Below, in pieces: positions 1 to 7,621 of a DNA stretch of 64,000 nucleotides. The stretch's first letter is position 1; the number at the start of each line of letters is the position of its first letter. The stretch is from Bacteroidales bacterium (GTDB lineage Bacteria; Bacteroidota; Bacteroidia; Bacteroidales; Marinilabiliaceae). Location of the stretch: contig JAGCYH010000001.1 of the NCBI GenBank assembly GCA_017960905.1, positions 1 to 64,000 on the forward strand, given 5' to 3'. The notes under the pieces are model-generated. The model saw only the letters and a list, made by a program, of their open reading frames with translations, was not told the origin of the DNA and made no database searches. Made by a program: the position numbers and the translations under genes.

Positions 1-25
1 ATTTGCCGCCGTTTAGAATTTTTGG

Positions 26-85
26 ATGAAAAATTTGGTCAACATAGTCATTTCTTTAGTCGTGGTCGTGGTCGTCTGCGGATAA
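26..85 (+). CDS. ilv operon leader peptide (19 aa, attenuator-type)
   Basis: A 19-codon reading frame reads MKNLVNIVISLVVVVVVCG and ends in TAA at 83-85. Eight of the 19 residues are Val, two Ile and two Leu, with six consecutive Val codons (GTC/GTG) at 59-76. This is the composition of leader peptides that control branched-chain amino acid operons by ribosome stalling. It lies 89 nt before ilvD and directly before two mutually exclusive hairpins (86-146). The window begins with ATTTG, which could be the end of a TAnnTTTG -7 element, giving a very short untranslated leader; that is inference. The peptide itself probably has no function beyond its translation. Confidence 0.88.
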   Translation: MKNLVNIVISLVVVVVVCG

Positions 86-156
86 GGAAGGGCTGTGCAA
101 TTTCATATAGAAAAACGAATTACAGGCCCTTCCCAATCGGAGGGGCTTTTTATTTT
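86..156 (+). promoter_or_regulatory. Transcription attenuator of the ilvDBN operon
   Basis: Three complementary segments follow the leader peptide. GGAAGGGC at 86-93 is perfectly complementary to GCCCTTCC at 126-133 (antiterminator); the pairing extends by two pairs if G125 is bulged. GCCCTTCC at 126-133 also pairs with GGAGGGGC at 139-146 (terminator, eight pairs with one G-U, five-base loop), followed by TTTTTATTTT at 147-156. A ribosome stalled in the Val run leaves 86-93 free to form the antiterminator. A ribosome that reaches the stop codon at 83-85 would cover 86-93 and let the terminator form. The logic is inferred from the enteric ilv and trp attenuators; the pairings are seen directly. 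Confidence 0.85.
126..156 (+). terminator. Intrinsic terminator of the ilv attenuator
   Basis: An eight-pair GC-rich stem (126-133 with 139-146, loop CAATC) is followed by TTTTTATTTT. It lies between the leader peptide and ilvD, so it can only matter if read-through is regulated. Confidence 0.85.
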
Positions 157-174
157 GAATAAAATTTTGGAATT

Positions 175-1980
175 ATGAAACATACACTTCGAAGCGCACA
201 AACAACCGAAGGCCGACGGATGGCCGGTGCGCGCGCCCTTTGGGTTGCCAACGGAATGAAGCACGAGCAGATGGGCAAGCCGATTATCGCCATTGCCAAC
301 TCGTTCACACAATTTGTGCCCGGGCACACTCACCTGCACGAGATTGGACAACTGGTAAAGGCTGAAATTGAGCGACTTGGATGCTACGCCGCCGAGTTCA
401 ACACCATTGCCATTGACGATGGCATTGCTATGGGCCACAATGGTATGCTCTACTCGCTGCCTTCGCGCGACATTATTGCCGACTCGGTTGAGTATATGTG
501 CAACGCCCACAAGGCCGATGCTCTGGTCTGCATTAGCAACTGCGACAAGATTACCCCTGGAATGTTGATGGCTTCGATGCGCTTGAACATCCCGACAGTG
601 TTTGTTTCGGGAGGCCCGATGGAGGCTGGCAAATGGAACGGCGAGAACGCCGACCTGATTACCGCAATGGTTAAAGGCGCCGACCCGTCGGTTACCGACC
701 AACAGATGAAGGAGATTGAGAGTTGCGCCTGCCCCGGCTGCGGCTCGTGCTCGGGTATGTTCACCGCCAACTCGATGAACTCTCTCACCGAAGCTATCGG
801 CCTGAGCCTTCCCGGCAACGGAACCATTCTGGCCACTCACACCAACCGCATTCAACTCTTCAAAGACGCTGCCGCACTGATAGTTAAGAACGCATATAAA
901 TATTACGAGGAGGGCGACGAGAGTGTTCTGCCAAAGAGCATTGCCACTCGCGCGGCTTTCCTGAACGCAATGACTTTGGACATTGCAATGGGCGGCTCGA
1001 GCAACACCGTACTGCACCTTCTGGCCGTAGCCAACGAGGCTGGTGTCGATTTCAAAATGAAGGATATCGACGAGTTGAGCCGGCGCGTGCCATTCCTGTG
1101 CAAGTTAGCGCCCAACACACAGAAATTCTCGATTCAGGAGTGCAACCGCGCCGGCGGCATTCTCGGAATCTTGAACGAACTGAACAAGGCCGGTCTGCTC
1201 GACACTTCGCTCAAGCGCGTCAACGGCGCAACCTTGGCCGACGACCTGAAGAAATATTATATCTGCGGAAGCACCATTGACCCCGAGGCCAAACGCATTT
1301 ACAGCAGTGCGCCCGCCGGCAAATTCAGCACCAAAATGGGCTCGCAGTCAGCCGTTTGGGATTCGTTCGACACCGACCGCGCCAACGGCTGCATTCGCGA
1401 TATTGAGCACGCCTACTCGAAAGACGGTGGCCTGGCCGTGCTGTTCGGCAACATTGCCAAAGACGGCTGCATTGTGAAAACGGCAGGTGTTGACGAGTCG
1501 CTGTGGCACTTCGAGGGACCCGCTGTTGTGTTCGATTCGCAAGAAGACGCCTGCGAGGGAATTCTCGGCGGCAAGGTCAAGAGCGGCGACTGCGTTGTAA
1601 TCACGCACGAAGGCCCCAAAGGCGGCCCTGGTATGCAGGAGATGCTCTACCCGACGTCGTACATTAAATCGATGCACCTTGGCAAGGAGTGCGCGCTCAT
1701 TACCGACGGACGATTCTCGGGCGGAACTTCTGGCCTGTCGATTGGTCACATATCGCCCGAAGCGGCTGCTGGCGGCTCTATCGGCAAAATCAAAGACGGC
1801 GACATTATCGTTATCGACATTCCGTCGCGCTCAATCAGCGTTAAGTTGACCGATGCCGAACTCGATGCCCGTCCGCTGCAACCGCTCAAGCGTAACCGCG
1901 TGATACCCAAATCGTTGAAGGCATACGCATCGATGGTAAGTTCGGCTGACAAAGGCGCAGTACGCATAATACCCGATTAA
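175..1980 (+). CDS. ilvD: Dihydroxy-acid dehydratase IlvD
   Basis: The 601-residue protein is full length for IlvD/Edd dehydratases. It dehydrates 2,3-dihydroxy-isovalerate and 2,3-dihydroxy-3-methylvalerate to the 2-keto acids that precede valine and isoleucine, in the cytoplasm. Visible signatures are the Fe-S ligand regions [10 protein letters not shown] (about residue 123) and [17 protein letters not shown] (about residues 186-202), and the C-terminal GRFSGGTSG block. The ATG at 175 starts [11 protein letters not shown], a normal IlvD beginning. It is the first structural gene behind the leader attenuator and is followed after 39 nt by ilvB. Neither ilvC nor leu genes are in the window. 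Confidence 0.97.
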   Translation: MKHTLRSAQTTEGRRMAGARALWVANGMKHEQMGKPIIAIANSFTQFVPGHTHLHEIGQLVKAEIERLGCYAAEFNTIAIDDGIAMGHNGMLYSLPSRDIIADSVEYMCNAHKADALVCISNCDKITPGMLMASMRLNIPTVFVSGGPMEAGKWNGENADLITAMVKGADPSVTDQQMKEIESCACPGCGSCSGMFTANSMNSLTEAIGLSLPGNGTILATHTNRIQLFKDAAALIVKNAYKYYEEGDESVLPKSIATRAAFLNAMTLDIAMGGSSNTVLHLLAVANEAGVDFKMKDIDELSRRVPFLCKLAPNTQKFSIQECNRAGGILGILNELNKAGLLDTSLKRVNGATLADDLKKYYICGSTIDPEAKRIYSSAPAGKFSTKMGSQSAVWDSFDTDRANGCIRDIEHAYSKDGGLAVLFGNIAKDGCIVKTAGVDESLWHFEGPAVVFDSQEDACEGILGGKVKSGDCVVITHEGPKGGPGMQEMLYPTSYIKSMHLGKECALITDGRFSGGTSGLSIGHISPEAAAGGSIGKIKDGDIIVIDIPSRSISVKLTDAELDARPLQPLKRNRVIPKSLKAYASMVSSADKGAVRIIPD

Positions 1981-2019
1981 GAGAATATAAAATATTGATT
2001 TACAATAAAAAAGCATAAT

Positions 2020-3735
2020 ATGGAAGAGTACAAAGGCATTACCGGTTCCGAAGCTCTCATAAGGGCGTTGTTGGCCGAGGATGTCGATACGATATTCGGA
2101 TATCCAGGCGGAGCAATAATGCCGGTATTCGATAAGTTATACGATTTTCAGCAGGAGTTGCGCCATATCCTTGTTCGTCACGAACAAGGTGCGGTACATG
2201 CAGCGCAAGGTTACGCCCGCGCTTGCGGGCGTACCGGCGTAGTGATTGTTACCTCTGGTCCGGGTGCAACGAACGTCATCACCGGCGTAGCCGATGCTAT
2301 GATTGATTCAACGCCGCTTGTGGTCATCTCGGGTCAGGTGCCTGCGAATCTGCTCGGTACCGATGCCTTCCAAGAGACTGACGTTGTGGGCATTACGTTG
2401 CCTATTACAAAGTGGTCTTACCAAGTGCGCCGTCCCGAGGATATAGCGTGGGCAGTAGCTCGTGCCTTCTACATTGCCGGCACTGGTCGCCCCGGTCCTG
2501 TTGTGCTCGACTTCACCAAGACGGCGCAAGTGGGCAAGATTGATTTTAAATACGAAAAGTGCTCATTCATACGTAGTTACACGCCTATTCCGACCATTTC
2601 GGAAGAGAAACTCAACGAGGCGGCTGAACTCATCAACAAAGCTAAGAAACCGTTTATGGTTTATGGTCAGGGAGTTACGCTGAGCCATGCCGAAGCGGAA
2701 CTGAAGGCATTCCTCGACAAGACTGGCATTCCGGCAGCGGCAACGTTGCTCGGTTTGAGCGCGTTACCGTCTGATTATAAGCATTATAAAGGTATGCTCG
2801 GTATGCACGGAAACATTGGCCCTAATGTCAAAACCAACGAGTGCGATGTGCTCATTGCCATCGGTATGCGTTTCGACGACCGTGTAACGGGCGATGTGAA
2901 CAAATATGCCCGTCAGGCGAAGATTATCCACATCGACATCGATGCAGCCGAGATAGGCAAGATAATACCTGTTGACGTCGGCATTTTGGGCGACGCCAAA
3001 GAGGTGCTTACGCGCCTCTTGCCTAAGGTTGAGCAGAAAGAATACAACGACTGGGAGGACGAATTTGACAAGTGCGCCATCGTCGAACGTGCCCGCGTGA
3101 TAGAATACGAGGTGAATCCAGAAAAGGGCGATATAAACATGGGCGAGGTAATTCGCTGTGTGTCAATCGTATCGCATAGCGATGCGATAGTAGTAACCGA
3201 TGTCGGACAGAACCAGATGATGGGTGCCCGCTACTCGACATTCGCGCAGACGCGCAGTATGATAACTTCGGGCGGATTGGGTACCATGGGCTTCGGTCTG
3301 CCGGCCGCTATAGGTGCCAAAATAGCTTGTCCCGAACGTGCCGTATGCTTCTTCTCGGGCGACGGCGGTGTGCAGATGTCCATTCAGGAGTTCGGCACCA
3401 TAATGCAGGAGCATTGCGGTGTTAAGATCATCATACTCAACAACAACTGGCTCGGCAACGTTCGCCAGTGGCAGCAGATGTTCTTCGAAGAGCGTTACTC
3501 GCAGACACGCATGACGAACCCCGACTTCATGAAGATATCCGAAGCTTACGGCTTCAAGCACCGCCGCGTAACGCGGCGTGAAGATCTGAAATCGGCTGTG
3601 GTAGAGATGCTTGCCGACAACGATTCGCCCTTCGTGCTCGAAGTGTGCGTCATCGAAGACGGCATGGTATTCCCGATGATTCCGCCCGGCAAGGGCGTTA
3701 CCGAGATAATGTTAAACGCTAAAGAGTGGTTTTAA
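2020..3735 (+). CDS. ilvB: Acetolactate synthase, large catalytic subunit
   Basis: The 571-residue thiamin-diphosphate enzyme condenses two pyruvates, or pyruvate and 2-ketobutyrate, to acetohydroxy acids, the first common step of Val/Leu/Ile synthesis. The N-terminal Pyr domain has the catalytic-Glu motif RHEQGAVHAAQGYAR (about residues 49-63). The central FAD-binding domain includes GMRFDDRVTG. The C-terminal PP domain carries the ThDP/Mg motif GDGGVQMSIQEFGT with LNNNWLGNVRQWQ. Length and domain order match biosynthetic AHAS. It is followed after 2 nt by its regulatory subunit gene, indicating translational coupling, and shares the leader attenuator with ilvD. Confidence 0.97.
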   Translation: MEEYKGITGSEALIRALLAEDVDTIFGYPGGAIMPVFDKLYDFQQELRHILVRHEQGAVHAAQGYARACGRTGVVIVTSGPGATNVITGVADAMIDSTPLVVISGQVPANLLGTDAFQETDVVGITLPITKWSYQVRRPEDIAWAVARAFYIAGTGRPGPVVLDFTKTAQVGKIDFKYEKCSFIRSYTPIPTISEEKLNEAAELINKAKKPFMVYGQGVTLSHAEAELKAFLDKTGIPAAATLLGLSALPSDYKHYKGMLGMHGNIGPNVKTNECDVLIAIGMRFDDRVTGDVNKYARQAKIIHIDIDAAEIGKIIPVDVGILGDAKEVLTRLLPKVEQKEYNDWEDEFDKCAIVERARVIEYEVNPEKGDINMGEVIRCVSIVSHSDAIVVTDVGQNQMMGARYSTFAQTRSMITSGGLGTMGFGLPAAIGAKIACPERAVCFFSGDGGVQMSIQEFGTIMQEHCGVKIIILNNNWLGNVRQWQQMFFEERYSQTRMTNPDFMKISEAYGFKHRRVTRREDLKSAVVEMLADNDSPFVLEVCVIEDGMVFPMIPPGKGVTEIMLNAKEWF

Positions 3736-3737
3736 AA

Positions 3738-4289
3738 ATGGAACAAGAGACATTATTCACAGTGAATGTATATTCAGAAAACCAAGTTGGTTTGCTGAAC
3801 CAGATATCAATCATTTTCACACGCCGCAACCTCAACATCTGGTCGTTGTCGGTGTCGGCATCGGCCATTGAGGGCGTTCACAAGTTCACTATCGCGTGTC
3901 GTACGACACGCCGCAATATAGACGCTGTGGTGAAGCAGATCGAAAAACGCATCGACGTGCTCAAAGCATTTTACTATACCGACGACGAGATTGTATATCA
4001 AGAAGTTGCGCTCTATAAAGTGCAGACCGACAACATACTCGACAGTCCCGACTTCGAGGCTCTCATACGCCGCCACAACGCTCAGATTCTGGAGATTAAC
4101 CGCACTTTTGCGGTTATCCAGAAGACAGGCCAGTACAGCGACACACAGATGCTCTACGAAGACCTCAACCAGTATGGCGTGTTGCAGTTTGCCCGTTCGG
4201 GCCGTGTGGCAATCACCAAATCGACCATCGAACGTGTCAACCAGTTCCTCGAAATGCAGGAACGCCGCGAGCTGGAGTTGAATAGATAA
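3738..4289 (+). CDS. ilvN: Acetolactate synthase, small regulatory subunit
   Basis: The 183-residue protein has an N-terminal ACT domain (residues about 5-80; FTVNVYSENQVGLLNQISII), which binds valine for feedback inhibition in this family, and the C-terminal half typical of long IlvH/IlvN subunits. I chose the ATG at 3738, two bases after the ilvB stop; an in-frame GTG at 3726 would overlap ilvB and add four residues not expected in the family. It ends the ilv operon. A composite repeat and then a strong terminator follow. Confidence 0.94.
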   Translation: MEQETLFTVNVYSENQVGLLNQISIIFTRRNLNIWSLSVSASAIEGVHKFTIACRTTRRNIDAVVKQIEKRIDVLKAFYYTDDEIVYQEVALYKVQTDNILDSPDFEALIRRHNAQILEINRTFAVIQKTGQYSDTQMLYEDLNQYGVLQFARSGRVAITKSTIERVNQFLEMQERRELELNR

Positions 4290-4290
4290 G

Positions 4291-4378
4291 GTAAAGAGTA
4301 GAGTGTAAAGAGTAAAGAGTAGAGAGTAAAGAGTAGAGAGTAAAGTGTAAAGAGTAGAGACGCACGGCCGTGCGTCTC
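4291..4378 (+). repeat. Composite repeat copy 1: GTAAAGAGTAGAGA tandem units plus 20-bp palindrome
   Basis: A run of degenerate 7 to 15-bp units of the form AAAGAGTAGAGAGT occupies 4291-4357. It is followed by the perfect palindrome AGACGCACGGCCGTGCGTCT at 4358-4377. The same two-part arrangement recurs at 14424-14503 and, inverted, at 52856-52930. It lies between the ilvN stop and the operon terminator. No coding potential or transposase is present. It looks like a non-autonomous dispersed intergenic element; its function is unknown. Confidence 0.8.
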
Positions 4379-4412
4379 ATCCGAGAAAAGAGTAATGTTA
4401 TTTTATTATATG

Positions 4413-4442
4413 ATCAAGGGGGCTTTCGCCCCCTTGATTTTT
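4413..4442 (+). terminator. Terminator of the ilvDBN operon
   Basis: An 11-pair stem, ATCAAGGGGGC with GCCCCCTTGAT around a TTTC loop, is followed by a T run. It closes the ilv operon. Confidence 0.9.
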
Positions 4443-4448
4443 ATGTAA

Positions 4449-4480
4449 TTTGCATTATGTAAAACAAAAACTTATTTTTG
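4449..4480 (+). promoter_or_regulatory. Bacteroidetes-type promoter for the 4514 lipoprotein
   Basis: TTTG at 4449-4452 and TATTTTTG at 4473-4480 are 20 nt apart, matching the Bacteroidetes -33 TTTG and -7 TAnnTTTG consensus. The predicted transcript starts near 4487, which excludes an upstream TTG start at 4478. Confidence 0.7.
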
Positions 4481-4513
4481 CAGAAACGGAATATTTCGGG
4501 TAACATGTTAAAT

Positions 4514-5473
4514 ATGAGAAATATAATCTGCATACTGCTCATTGCCATGTTGGCTTCTTGCGCGCCGAACAACAATTCATCAACGCAAGCGTCTCTCAAC
4601 GACACCGTTATTACCGACACTATTATGGCAAAGTCGCCAATGCCGCAAAAAGAGGGCATTGTCCTGCCACCTCCGCCCGAATGGCTCACAACCAGCCAAC
4701 TTGGCGCAGTCAAGGAATGGAAAGACGATGCCAAACTCGAGTTGTACACCTATATGGAATTTTTCAATTCCATATCTTCGCTAATATCAACAACTATAAA
4801 GCCAGATTCGCACAGTATCAGGCAAATAAATAGTGGAAAGAATTTCATCTCACTTTACGAAATATTCTGCGACACGGTAGTTTATTATGTGACAATGTTC
4901 GCAATTCCGCCCCAAACTGAGTTATTGTTTGGCTATCAGAAATATACAATAAAAGACAACTATCTTTCTCTTGCTCAGTCGGTTCCGACGGTTTGGATTG
5001 ACGGCATAGAAGACATGGATTGCAGTGTGGACCTTTCTTCAAATCCAGCCCAATTCTATTTAACCAACGACGGCAGATTTTTCTTCTCGGTCGACATTTA
5101 TTATGGTTGTGGCGAAATGGGCGGATACAACGGACAAATAACCAGTGAAACTTATGGGAATACCCAAAGGTATTTCTACAATTGTAATGGGCAGAAAATA
5201 TTTTATGAAGTTACTGAATCGTCGGGAACTACCAGCATGGAAGAAGTGGGGGAAGTCCACTATGAAACTCACGAAAGAGCTTTGGAAATAAGCACTACTG
5301 ATTTTTCCAATGGATACCCTGATATAACCGAGCGCGTTAGCGATTATTGTTATTACAAACGCGACAGCACAAAAATTGATACTTCATATACTGAAATATA
5401 TAGATTCAACACCGCAAGTCAAAAGTACGAGCGAAGTGCAGATTCGACAATAGGAATCGGGAAGACACGGTAA
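4514..5473 (+). CDS. Hypothetical lipoprotein
   Basis: I do not recognise the family. The protein (319 residues from ATG 4514; an in-frame ATG at 4505 is possible) begins with MRNIICILLIAMLASCAPN, a lipoprotein signal with lipobox LASC, so it is probably outer-membrane or periplasm anchored. A Ser/Thr/Asn-rich stretch follows. The remainder is a soluble domain with many Tyr, Asp and Ser residues and no motif I can name. The gene is more AT-rich than the ilv genes before it and has its own promoter, so it looks like a stand-alone accessory gene. No clear terminator separates it from the rplM promoter. Confidence 0.75.
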   Translation: MRNIICILLIAMLASCAPNNNSSTQASLNDTVITDTIMAKSPMPQKEGIVLPPPPEWLTTSQLGAVKEWKDDAKLELYTYMEFFNSISSLISTTIKPDSHSIRQINSGKNFISLYEIFCDTVVYYVTMFAIPPQTELLFGYQKYTIKDNYLSLAQSVPTVWIDGIEDMDCSVDLSSNPAQFYLTNDGRFFFSVDIYYGCGEMGGYNGQITSETYGNTQRYFYNCNGQKIFYEVTESSGTTSMEEVGEVHYETHERALEISTTDFSNGYPDITERVSDYCYYKRDSTKIDTSYTEIYRFNTASQKYERSADSTIGIGKTR

Positions 5474-5527
5474 TGCGCTGACAGATAGTGCGTTGTTGTT
5501 TGTCGGCGTAAAAAATATTTCGAAAGA

Positions 5528-5559
5528 TTTGCACAGAAAAAAAATAAGATCTAATTTTG
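5528..5559 (+). promoter_or_regulatory. Promoter of the rplM-rpsI-rpsB-tsf cluster
   Basis: TTTG at 5528-5531 and TAATTTTG at 5552-5559, 20 nt apart, match the Bacteroidetes consensus. The predicted start near 5566 leaves a leader of about 160 nt before rplM. Confidence 0.75.
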
Positions 5560-5583
5560 CGCCCGATTATTATCCGACCCTAT

Positions 5584-5679
5584 GGATAAACGGGTTTGAA
5601 TCAGTGATTTGAAACGTACAGCGAGTTGGTAAAGGCACGTACGCGACAATGATGCAGCACTGAGGAGAGAAGTTTATCC
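5584..5679 (+). promoter_or_regulatory. Candidate structured mRNA leader of rplM
   Basis: GGATAAAC at 5584-5591 is perfectly complementary to GTTTATCC at 5672-5679, closing a 96-nt domain. Inside it CGTAC at 5615-5619 pairs with GTACG at 5639-5643. The region lies wholly within the predicted untranslated leader. Ribosomal protein operons are often autoregulated by binding of a product to such leaders; that L13 or another product binds here is inference. Confidence 0.5.
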
Positions 5680-5729
5680 GAGCAATTTGTTTTATAATAA
5701 TTAGGTCTAATTTAAAAAAAAGGAAGACT

Positions 5730-6185
5730 GTGAACACATTAAGTTACAAAACAGTATCGGCAAACAAAGACACTGTTGACAAACAGTGGGTTGTAGTGGA
5801 TGCGAGTGACATGATGCTTGGCCGTTTGGCATCGAGAGTTGCCAAACTGCTTCGCGGCAAACACAAACCCAACTACACTCCCCACGTGGACTGCGGCGAC
5901 AATGTAATTGTCATCAACGCAGAGAAAGTGAAACTCTCGGGCAACAAATGGAACGACCGAGAATTATTCTTCTACAGCGGATATCCTGGCGGACGCCACG
6001 ATAAGACTCCTGCTCAGATTATGGCTAAAACACCGGAGCGCCTGCTCGAGCACGCCGTAAAAGGCATGCTGCCCAAAAACCGTCTGGGAGCCCAGCTCTT
6101 CAGAAACCTGCATGTATATGTAGGCAGCGAGCACAAGCACGAGGCACAGCAGCCGAAAGAAATCGACATCAAGTCATTTAATTAA
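5730..6185 (+). CDS. rplM: 50S ribosomal protein L13
   Basis: The 151-residue protein matches L13 along its length, with the core WVVVDASDMMLGRLASRVAK (about residues 25-44), the CGDNVIVINAEKVKLSGNK block and the VKGMLPKNRLG motif. L13 is an early-assembly large-subunit protein. The start is GTG at 5730, preceded by a GGAAG purine run. It gives MNTLSYKTVSANK, the usual start of Bacteroidetes L13, so the non-ATG start is well supported. It is first in the order rplM-rpsI-rpsB-tsf; rpsI follows after 11 nt. Confidence 0.97.
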   Translation: MNTLSYKTVSANKDTVDKQWVVVDASDMMLGRLASRVAKLLRGKHKPNYTPHVDCGDNVIVINAEKVKLSGNKWNDRELFFYSGYPGGRHDKTPAQIMAKTPERLLEHAVKGMLPKNRLGAQLFRNLHVYVGSEHKHEAQQPKEIDIKSFN

Positions 6186-6196
6186 CATTGAGTAGT

Positions 6197-6583
6197 ATGG
6201 AAGTAACAAACGCTATAGGAAGAAGAAAAGCGGCAGTAGCCCGCATCTATGTTAGCGCCGGCAAAGGAGAAATTGTAATCAACGACAAGGAGCTTACAAA
6301 GTATTTCCCCGACGCAACGCTTCAATTCATTGTAAAACAGCCCCTTGCAGCCCTCGGCGTTGTAGGCAACTACGACATCAAAGTGAACATCTACGGCGGC
6401 GGCATCAAAGGTCAGGCTGAAGCTCTGCGCCTTGCTATCGCAAGAGCGCTCGTAAAGATTAATGAAGAGAACAAACCTACTCTGAAAGCCAAAGGATTCA
6501 TGACCCGCGACTCACGTGTTGTTGAACGTAAGAAACCAGGTCGTCCGAAAGCACGCAAGAGATTCCAGTTCAGTAAACGTTAA
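6197..6583 (+). CDS. rpsI: 30S ribosomal protein S9
   Basis: The 128-residue protein has the S9 N-terminal core (NAIGRRKAAVARIYVSAGKGE), GQAEALRLAIARALVKIN in the middle, and the conserved basic tail ending KARKRFQFSKR that reaches the P-site tRNA. The ATG at 6197 is preferred over the in-frame TTG at 6188 because family members start MEV-NA-GRRK. It is co-transcribed with rplM. The next gene, rpsB, is 105 nt away across a structured spacer. Confidence 0.97.
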   Translation: MEVTNAIGRRKAAVARIYVSAGKGEIVINDKELTKYFPDATLQFIVKQPLAALGVVGNYDIKVNIYGGGIKGQAEALRLAIARALVKINEENKPTLKAKGFMTRDSRVVERKKPGRPKARKRFQFSKR

Positions 6584-6597
6584 TCTCTACAGATTGT

Positions 6598-6649
6598 GTT
6601 TAGTATCTAAACTTGCCGGATGTGACCGCGAGGAAACCTACCTGCAAGT
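6598..6649 (+). promoter_or_regulatory. Structured spacer before rpsB
   Basis: GTTTAG at 6598-6603 pairs with CTAAAC at 6607-6612, and ACTTGC at 6611-6616 pairs with GCAAGT at 6644-6649. The two hairpins share two bases, so they may be alternatives. The position between rpsI and rpsB suggests control of rpsB-tsf expression, but this is inference. Confidence 0.4.
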
Positions 6650-6688
6650 TGCTTAAAACAAAGAATGTAAACAAAAAGAATTAAAAAA

Positions 6689-7534
6689 ATGTCAAGAACA
6701 AATTTTGAACAATTGTTGGAAGCCGGAGTACACTTCGGTCACTTGAAACGTAAGTGGAACCCCGCCATGAAGCCATATATCTTCATGGAGAAAAACGGCA
6801 TCCATATCATTGACTTACATAAGACAGTAGCAAAAATTGACGAGGCAGCCGAAGCACTCAAACAAATTGCAAAATCGGGCCGCAAAGTGCTTTTCGTAGC
6901 TACCAAGAAACAGGCACGTGACATCATCGCTGAGAAAGTCGGTGCTATCAACATGCCTTACGTCGTTGAACGTTGGCCGGGCGGTATGCTCACCAACTTC
7001 CCGACAATCCGCAAAGCTGTCAAAAAAATGACCTCACTCGACAAGATGATGAACGACCCGGTCTTCAACAGCCTCTCTAAGAGAGAGCGTCTGCAAATAT
7101 CGCGCCAGCGCGAGAAACTCAACAAGACCCTCGGCTCTATTGTCGACCTTACACGTCTTCCGTCGGCTATGTTCGTTTTCGACGTAACGAAAGAGCACAT
7201 CGCCGTCAAAGAGGCTAACCGCCTCAGCATACCGGTTTTCGGTGTGGTTGATACCAACTCTAACCCATCGAACATCGACTACGTTATTCCTGCCAACGAC
7301 GATGCCTCGAAATCGATCGAACTCATTACCGACGTTATGACTGCCGCTATCAAAGAGGGCCTCGAAGAACGTAAGAATGAGAAACTCGACGAAGTAGAGA
7401 ACAAAGAGAAGAAAGCAGCAGCTCCGAAAGCTAAGAAAGGCAGCGCACGCGCCGCTAAAAACGCAGCTGAAGAGCCGGCAGCTGAAGCTGCCGAAACAGC
7501 TGAAGCAGCTGAATCTGCTGAAACTGAAGCATAA
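6689..7534 (+). CDS. rpsB: 30S ribosomal protein S2
   Basis: The 281-residue protein carries the S2 signature at the N terminus (LLEAGVHFGHLKRKWNPAMKPYIF), the KKQARDII block, YVVERWPGGMLTNFPTIRKAV near residue 100 and the FGVVDTNSNP motif. S2 binds the small-subunit head/platform junction. It is longer than E. coli S2 (about 241 residues) because of a C-terminal tail from about residue 230, first Lys/Glu rich and then Ala/Glu rich, which is probably disordered. Such tails occur in some Bacteroidetes S2 proteins. tsf follows 87 nt downstream across a hairpin with a T run. Confidence 0.97.
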   Translation: MSRTNFEQLLEAGVHFGHLKRKWNPAMKPYIFMEKNGIHIIDLHKTVAKIDEAAEALKQIAKSGRKVLFVATKKQARDIIAEKVGAINMPYVVERWPGGMLTNFPTIRKAVKKMTSLDKMMNDPVFNSLSKRERLQISRQREKLNKTLGSIVDLTRLPSAMFVFDVTKEHIAVKEANRLSIPVFGVVDTNSNPSNIDYVIPANDDASKSIELITDVMTAAIKEGLEERKNEKLDEVENKEKKAAAPKAKKGSARAAKNAAEEPAAEAAETAEAAESAETEA

Positions 7535-7551
7535 TTTAGTGATTTATAATC

Positions 7552-7597
7552 AAGGCGCTTCCGCCGTCGCCTTGCGACGACAGAAGACGCCTTTTTT
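7552..7597 (+). terminator. Branched hairpin with T run between rpsB and tsf
   Basis: AAGGCG at 7552-7557 pairs with CGCCTT at 7588-7593 and encloses an inner hairpin CGTCG-CCTTG-CGACG. TTTTTT follows. It looks like an intrinsic terminator or partial attenuator that would lower tsf read-through. Because no promoter is obvious in the 24 nt before tsf, incomplete termination is more likely than a hard operon end. Confidence 0.6.
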
Positions 7598-7621
7598 AAT
7601 TAATTTTTAAAAAGAAACAAT

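Noticed and set aside
103..1017. Long minus-strand frame opposite ilvD
   Set aside because: It lies fully within ilvD, has a Val/His-rich translation typical of antisense shadows, and contains no domain.
4358..4377. Palindrome considered as the ilv operon terminator
   Set aside because: It has no T run. A strong terminator with a T run follows at 4413-4442, and the palindrome recurs in unrelated places as part of a repeat.
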